A DNA stretch of 64,000 nt from NCBI GenBank assembly GCA_003184365.1, contig NKYR01000043.1:62001-126000 (forward strand), read 5' to 3'. This document shows, piece after piece, positions 59,079 through 64,000 of the stretch. Both the position numbers and the translations under genes were made by a program. The notes beneath the pieces are model-generated. The model searched no databases. It saw only the letters and a program-made list of their open reading frames with translations, and was not told the origin of the DNA. Source of the stretch: Evernia prunastri (lineage: Eukaryota; Ascomycota; Lecanoromycetes; Lecanorales; Parmeliaceae). Within the stretch, counting starts at the first letter, position 1, and each line of letters opens with the position of its first letter.

Positions 59079-60147
59079 CGAGGGCTTAAGGGCTTCGTCC
59101 ACGATCTTGGGGTTGCTGTTGACCAAGCTGAGGACCCGCGTGAGGGTTCCACATGGATCCTCAAAGGCTTATAAATGTATAGAAGTATGCTAGTACAATA
59201 TGAGCTGCCAAAAAGCTCGCAAAAGTCTCGAGATATTCGTTGAGCGTTAAAAACATGCCTTGTGAGAGGGCCAATGACGCCCTTGGTTTCAGGATCTGGC
59301 TCAATTTTGGCGACGCGCTAAAGGGGTCGGGGCTAACGAAAGTTAATTCCATGTAATAACGGCGAGTTCTACGGAGTATCGGGTCGAATTTCCACCCACT
59401 ATCGGATGACTTTGATTTTCCAAGGCCCCCAGGTGGCGTGGCTACCTTGTTCTTGAAGCGCCTATAAGAGGCTATACAATGCTCGAAGCAAAGAGCATCA
59501 GGTCAAGACAGGAGCGACTGTGACACGCGAGTACTTTCACCGACTAAAATCAAGTACAAGGACCTCACGGTTCGAGGCTCTAATATTCAGGCGCCGTTTT
59601 GGTCATATGCTGTCTAGACTCTTACTCGAGCCGTGGGAACATGTTGATGCTGTCCTCCCGGAGTATTGACACCGGCCTCTTCAAGATAAGCCTTCCTCTG
59701 ACTTGCGATGCCTACGACATCGAAGAGCTCGTCTGTAGTGCGCTGAAAGTGACGTATAAATGAAGGGAGTGCGAATTTTGACTGTTAAGATGATCAGGAT
59801 GCTGGATGGCATCTACCTGGCGGAGAGGCTCAGGCTCTAATAAGGCTAGCCAATACAATTAACAGGGCATAGCTATAGGCCTAACAATCATGAGTTGCAT
59901 GCTGTGACAGCCGAACTCTTTAGCTGTACATTGCGGTCTCAACCGTGCTGATCCCGCAAGCAATGCTAGAATGCGCTTAACCATGCCCGAGTCTCTCCTT
60001 ATATAGAAGGTGTCTGTGCCCCATTTCGTTGTGTCCTAATTTCTTCACGGACGAAATATCCCCCGTGCGACAGAGACGGCCTTTTTCACTGCGACAAAAG
60101 CCTCAAAGGCCGGTATCTCAGCGGCTTACTCTACGTCTTGAGCCACT
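59079..60147. other. 5' region of the UNC13-like gene, possible missing exon
   Basis: A reverse open frame at 59161-59514 reads RRFKNKVATPPGGLGKSKSS and WKFDPILRRTRRYYMELTF, and its first ATG is at 59352. It could be an upstream exon of the UNC13-like gene or chance. No splice pair joins them with confidence. Confidence 0.35.
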
Positions 60148-60527
60148 ATGGTCTACGATACTGTTGATTCCTATCGCTTAAACCAGTCAATTGTCGAGGG
60201 TTATCTTAAAGAGAAATTTGGCAACTACAAATTCTATGTCGAGGTGAGTTGTTTCGATGTTGACGTCTGTTATGGATAGCTGACGGCGGGTCCTAGCATG
60301 TCAATGACACCTATAGGTTCTGGATCTCTAGGTATCTTTCGACAGTGAGTCTCCTCAAATACCTAGTCATGGAGCCTGTAGATTTACAGGACGACAGGCT
60401 GAAAAACAGGAAATTCTTGCGCTGCGGATCCAAGACGACTAATGCGCGTTTTGGGCAAGGCAACAAGGCGCAGAATGCAGGAGGGCGGCATCAGTCACTT
60501 TTCAGGATCAATGGCTGTGCAGTGTAA
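60148..60527 (+). CDS. small hypothetical protein, two exons
   Basis: Exon 1 is 60148-60243 and exon 2 is 60297-60527, with a 53-nt intron (GTGAGT donor, CTAG acceptor with a CTGAC branch site, phase 0), 108 aa. The first exon (MVYDTVDSYRLNQSIVEGYL, KEKFGNYKFYVE) and the start of the second (HVNDTYRFWISRYLST) read as one compact alpha/beta module. The rest (LRCGSKTTNARFGQGNKA) is basic and less ordered. There is no signal peptide or membrane helix. An alternative donor at ACAGTGAGT (60343) might end the second exon earlier. No family is recognised. The good junction and uniform composition favour a real small gene. Confidence 0.45.
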
Positions 60528-60971
60528 AGGAAATGTGCTCACGACAACTTGGAATTTACTGCGGTTAGTCAGTCGAGGCACACGCTAGCTGCATCAGGGG
60601 AGGCTTTTAAGGAATGACTTCGATTAAGAGGCAGGAGACAATCGGCCACGCGCTCTGTATTGAATACTTATTTCAGTATTATCTATACCATTTCTCTCAC
60701 CATTTCAGTGGTCACGTCGCTGCCGTCGTCTCAATTACTCAGATTACGTTGCGCTACGTGGCAAGCTGCTCTTTCGATTGATTGATCGTGTCTTAGCATG
60801 ATTCAAAGCACTTTTTATTCGGGAAGCACAATTTGAGGTGGTGGGGTGCTGTGCAAGCCGCTTTGTCAAATTCTGAACGACATCTATCTATCCAATGGTA
60901 GAATATTGATCCATGTATCTCGATTTTGGGCCTTCATCATATATGGCTCCCGAAGACGGGTTTGCTCACAT
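60528..60971. other. intergenic, nothing seen
   Basis: Lies between the small gene and the 3' end of the alcohol dehydrogenase. No motif or frame supported. Confidence 0.5.
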
Positions 60972-62223
60972 CTAAGCATGAGCCTCGTTGACCAACACAT
61001 AGCGATACCGTGCCTTTCCTGCATTCATATCCACTACAGCCTTGTTCGCATCCTTCAACGGCCTCTTCTGGATCCAAGGCTTGACGCCTTTCTTCGCCGT
61101 CAACTCCAACATCTCTTCTATCTCGTGCGGTGCGCCAATGGCGCTTCCGCCGATCTTGCAACCCTTTGCGATCAGCGAGAAGGCGTTGAATGCTGGCATT
61201 CTATCTTCTGGCGCGCCGACTTGGATGAAAGTGCCATTTGTGCGAAGGAGCATCAAATATTGTTCGAGTGGCATGTTGGGCGAGGAGACCGTGCTCACAA
61301 TGAGATCTAGAGAGCGAGCGTGGTGGGTAGCCCAATCTTTATCATCATTTGTTGTGATGTACTTGTCTGCTCCGAGCTTCAGTGCATCCTTCCTCTTCGC
61401 AGCCGAACGGCTTATGGCAGTCACGCTATCAGCTCCCAGAGCCTAAGGCAAGTCAGTGGGTTTCCCGTTTTCAACATGGAGATGTCGTTCGTTACCTTAG
61501 CATAGAGGATGCCGAAGTGGCCTAATCCACCGACACCAACAATGCCGACCTTCTTGCCGGGTCCACATCCGTTCCTTTTCAAGGGCGAAAAGACCGTGAT
61601 ACCTCCACAGAGCATAGGCGCTGCTTCTTCAGACGAAATGGCATCTGGAATCTTCAAGACGAAGTGTGACGGTGCTCTGCAGTAATCCGAATAACCCCCG
61701 TAACTCTTGCTGCCGTCGTCATACTTCGAGTTGTAGGTGCCCACCATATTCATACAGTGGTTCTCCATGCCGCTCGCGCATTCTTCACAATCTGGCTTGA
61801 GGCAGGAGGATGATTGGGCACCAGCACCTACCCGGTCACCGACTCTGTAGAAAGAATCAGACATCACGACTAGCACAAGGCCAAGGACAAGGTGGAATGC
61901 TCCTCGCTCTTACTTGATGCCTTTCTCAACCTTGTTGCCGACTTTGACCGCTGTGCCAACGACCTCATGCCTGTGGCGAGTTAGTCACCGCAGCTCAAAC
62001 CCTGGGAGACAGGGACATACCCAACACAGCATGGGTAAATGGTGGGAGCCCAGCCACTGCGGAGAGTGTGCAAATCACTGCCACAGATGCCACAATGAGT
62101 GACCTTGATGTCAACGTCGGTCTCGTCCCATGTCTTGGGCTCGTAGCTCTGCCATTTCATGTTACCCTCGACGGAGCTAGGGTCAAGACCTAACCATCCC
62201 TGAAAGTTGTATGAGGTGCTCAT
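60972..62223 (-). CDS. NADP-dependent cinnamyl-alcohol-type zinc alcohol dehydrogenase, four exons
   Basis: Exons (minus) 62223-62021, 61970-61914, 61844-61496 and 61442-60972 give 359 aa, the usual length of the family; all three junctions keep phase. Catalytic zinc ligands are in HCGICGSDLH (Cys44) and GHEVVG (His69). The structural zinc site is the four-Cys loop in CLKPDCEECASGMENHC. The Rossmann motif is GIVGVGGLGHFGILYAK, followed by ALGADSVTAISRS; Ser at the end of the strand, where NAD enzymes have Asp, favours NADP. ADH6/ADH7-type enzymes reduce aldehydes (cinnamaldehyde, furfural, fusel aldehydes) in the cytosol. Substrate preference cannot be read here. Nothing nearby suggests a pathway cluster. 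Confidence 0.92.
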
Positions 62224-62627
62224 GTTTGCGATGTTGAAGGTATTCGTGAGTAGATACGACTGAAGATTTTGGGAGTGTCAAGGGGAACTTGGTGAGAGTG
62301 AAATTGGACTGAGGGGCCAATTCCGAGGGCGAGACAGGTTGACTCTGGTCTGACGCAATGATAGCCGTTGGCCGGAACATGTCGCCGCCATTGCCGGTCT
62401 TGAGTCCTTGATTATCCATACTTTAGGTCATCTAGTAGTAACTAGTATGAAGGTATGTAATCATGGTGTTGGTTGTAAGGGGCAAAAAGTCCGAGTGAGG
62501 TCATCACCGCTTCCTCGGCAAACAGATGGATGAGATTTAAAGTTCTGAGCTAGCGCTGCGTCTGTCTCGAAAAGGAAATAGCATAAGAAAGCTAACAAGC
62601 TAAGGAGACGGCAAGAACAAGTGTCAA
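62224..62627. other. intergenic, promoter of the alcohol dehydrogenase
   Basis: An open reverse frame (62183-62419) overlaps the ADH start in another register and has no support. Confidence 0.45.
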
Positions 62628-62927
62628 GTGAATACCATCCTCACATCAAAGCAGACATCGTCTTATGCTCCCCTGCAGGCTGCGCGCATCAATGGTCTAA
62701 CCCGAGCGGTTGTTACGCTCTTTGCGGCTGTCCTCCTGCTAGTTCCCGTTCTTATACTATTCGATCTTCAATCGGAAAATGCATCTCGGGTCAAGGGCCG
62801 GAGTAAATATCAGATATTGACTATATTTCTGTCTACTCTGATCGCCTCCGCTTCCCACTCGATCTTTATTAAGGTGACAAAGCAGAAGGTTCTTGTAGCT
62901 ACTGCGCCTATTGTGCAGTCCTGGTAG
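62628..62927 (+). pseudogene. C-terminal fragment resembling DUF6594 membrane proteins
   Basis: The frame starts at GTG, has no ATG, and encodes RAVVTLFAAVLLLVPVLILF, TIFLSTLIASASHSIFI and QKVLVATAPIV. The spacing of two hydrophobic helices and the 'VLVATA' close resemble the C-terminal membrane helices of fungal DUF6594 proteins. The large N-terminal cytosolic domain is absent between here and the ADH gene. It may be the remnant of a truncated gene or an isolated last exon. Assignment is by pattern only. Confidence 0.35.
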
Positions 62928-64000
62928 TATCCTCAGACGATACTTCGCAGGTCATGATTGCCCCAAGCGAAAGCTAATTGGAATCACCTTGGTGACCGAA
63001 TACTGACTCGAACCCAGACGAATTTGTTGAGAGTAGGATTGATTGACATGTTGGTTGGGGGAAGATGCGTCGTGCTTCTTCAAGGGTGAAGTCGTGATAC
63101 GAAATTCTCGCATTGCCAATCCAGGCGATGGACCGCACGCAGGAGGTTAAGATTGTTACCGGTAAGTGTCTTTTGGCCAATGTGAAGAACAGTAATTAAT
63201 GGCTTGTCATGAGGTATGGTAACGGCGTTTCAACATCGTGGTCGATCCATACCGTAATTTTGAATAAGATTTGGGACACCCGTTTTTGGAAAGTTGGCTA
63301 CACTATTCTCGTTTGGGAGCTGCAGCCAACTGCACAAGGTGCATTATCGACTAAGGTCGGTACTCTGGGCAATGATCGACACTGCTTAGAACTTTAGCCA
63401 CTTTGAGATGCCCGGAATCGGCGATATGCTTAGGATGTCTCGTGGGGGTATTAGCCGTACAAAAGCATCGATATCGTGCAGTCAGGACCCTGGACGACAG
63501 CGTCTTTCGGTAGCTATCTGCAATGCGCGTGGACCTTTAATTTTGAGGTCTCAAAACCTTCGAGGAAAAGCCGTTCTCTCTCAGTCAGAGTAGTCACTGA
63601 CCATCAACTTACCATGAATGCTTGTTCACGATACCAGTCGATCATCGAGGCAGTTGCTTGGTTTCTTGAATATGAGAATGTTGGATCGCTCAAGCAGTCT
63701 GTCATTCAATATTGGCCCAAGGTATCTGAACGGGTATGTGTTTGCAAGCCTGTCTTGGCTTCTGGGTAGTGTAGCATCATAGGCATTCCTTGACGTTGAG
63801 AATATGACTTCGGAAGATGAACTGTATGTATGAGAATGCAGCAAAATGGATACATAGGTGGAAGTTGTGATTTGAAAGAAGCTCTCTTGTCGTTTGCGCA
63901 ACTTTGCGGATCTACCAATCATAACAAATCCACTCTTTCTGGCGAAGGTCAATTCCCTCTCTGAGAAAAATGAGGGTTGTTTGGGAAAGGCCCCTGAAAA
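62928..64000. other. no gene supported
   Basis: Short frames on both strands (for example 63626-63952 minus) have no motif and poor starts. A gene beyond the right edge could begin here. Confidence 0.45.

Overview
The window is nuclear DNA from a filamentous ascomycete (Pezizomycotina). The signs are genes broken by short GT-AG introns (about 46-86 nt), fungal branch-point motifs (CTAAC, CTGAC), housekeeping genes with clear fungal orthologues (the SWR1 chromatin remodeller, complex I subunit NDUFB8, a fungal UNC13/MUN-C2 protein), and families typical of moulds (NACHT/ankyrin STAND protein, HET, 2EXR/F-box-like proteins, small secreted cysteine proteins). A Dothideomycete is my best guess; that is inference. 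Open frames beginning at GTG or TTG were re-started at the first plausible ATG, and introns were placed by requiring matching phase on both sides.

Left part (1-17.2 kb): the 3' end of a BTB-like gene, a six-exon secreted cysteine protein, a Lys-rich basic protein, degenerate tandem repeats leading into a single-exon Hsp70-like (actin-fold) protein, two secreted or Pro-rich reverse-strand genes, a hypothetical gene, and a two-exon 96-residue protein with a CxxC...CxxC zinc ribbon that emerges only after splicing. Long stretches between them hold no gene I can support.

Middle (17.2-38 kb): an accessory, allorecognition-like island. It has an intact eight-exon NLR-like gene (N-terminal helical domain, NACHT, acidic linker, ankyrin repeats, SPRY; about 1660 aa), a fatty acyl-CoA reductase-like enzyme, a decayed gene with a STAND-type N-terminus and Cdc24-like PH domain, a 2EXR/F-box-like gene, a small secreted protein, and a well-preserved HET-domain pseudogene with three nonsense codons and a frameshift. 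A four-helix MARVEL-like membrane protein and a five-exon amidase follow.

Right part: a gene-poor stretch (40.4-45.3 kb) containing five TAGGGT motifs at 10-15 bp spacing, a secreted 568-residue protein whose 3' half is markedly GC-richer, then a conserved housekeeping block: SWR1 (reverse) divergent from NDUFB8 (forward), which is convergent with the MUN/C2 protein. The end holds a small two-exon unknown, a complete four-exon cinnamyl-alcohol-type zinc alcohol dehydrogenase, and a C-terminal fragment resembling DUF6594 membrane proteins. I found no convincing tRNA, rRNA or CRISPR.
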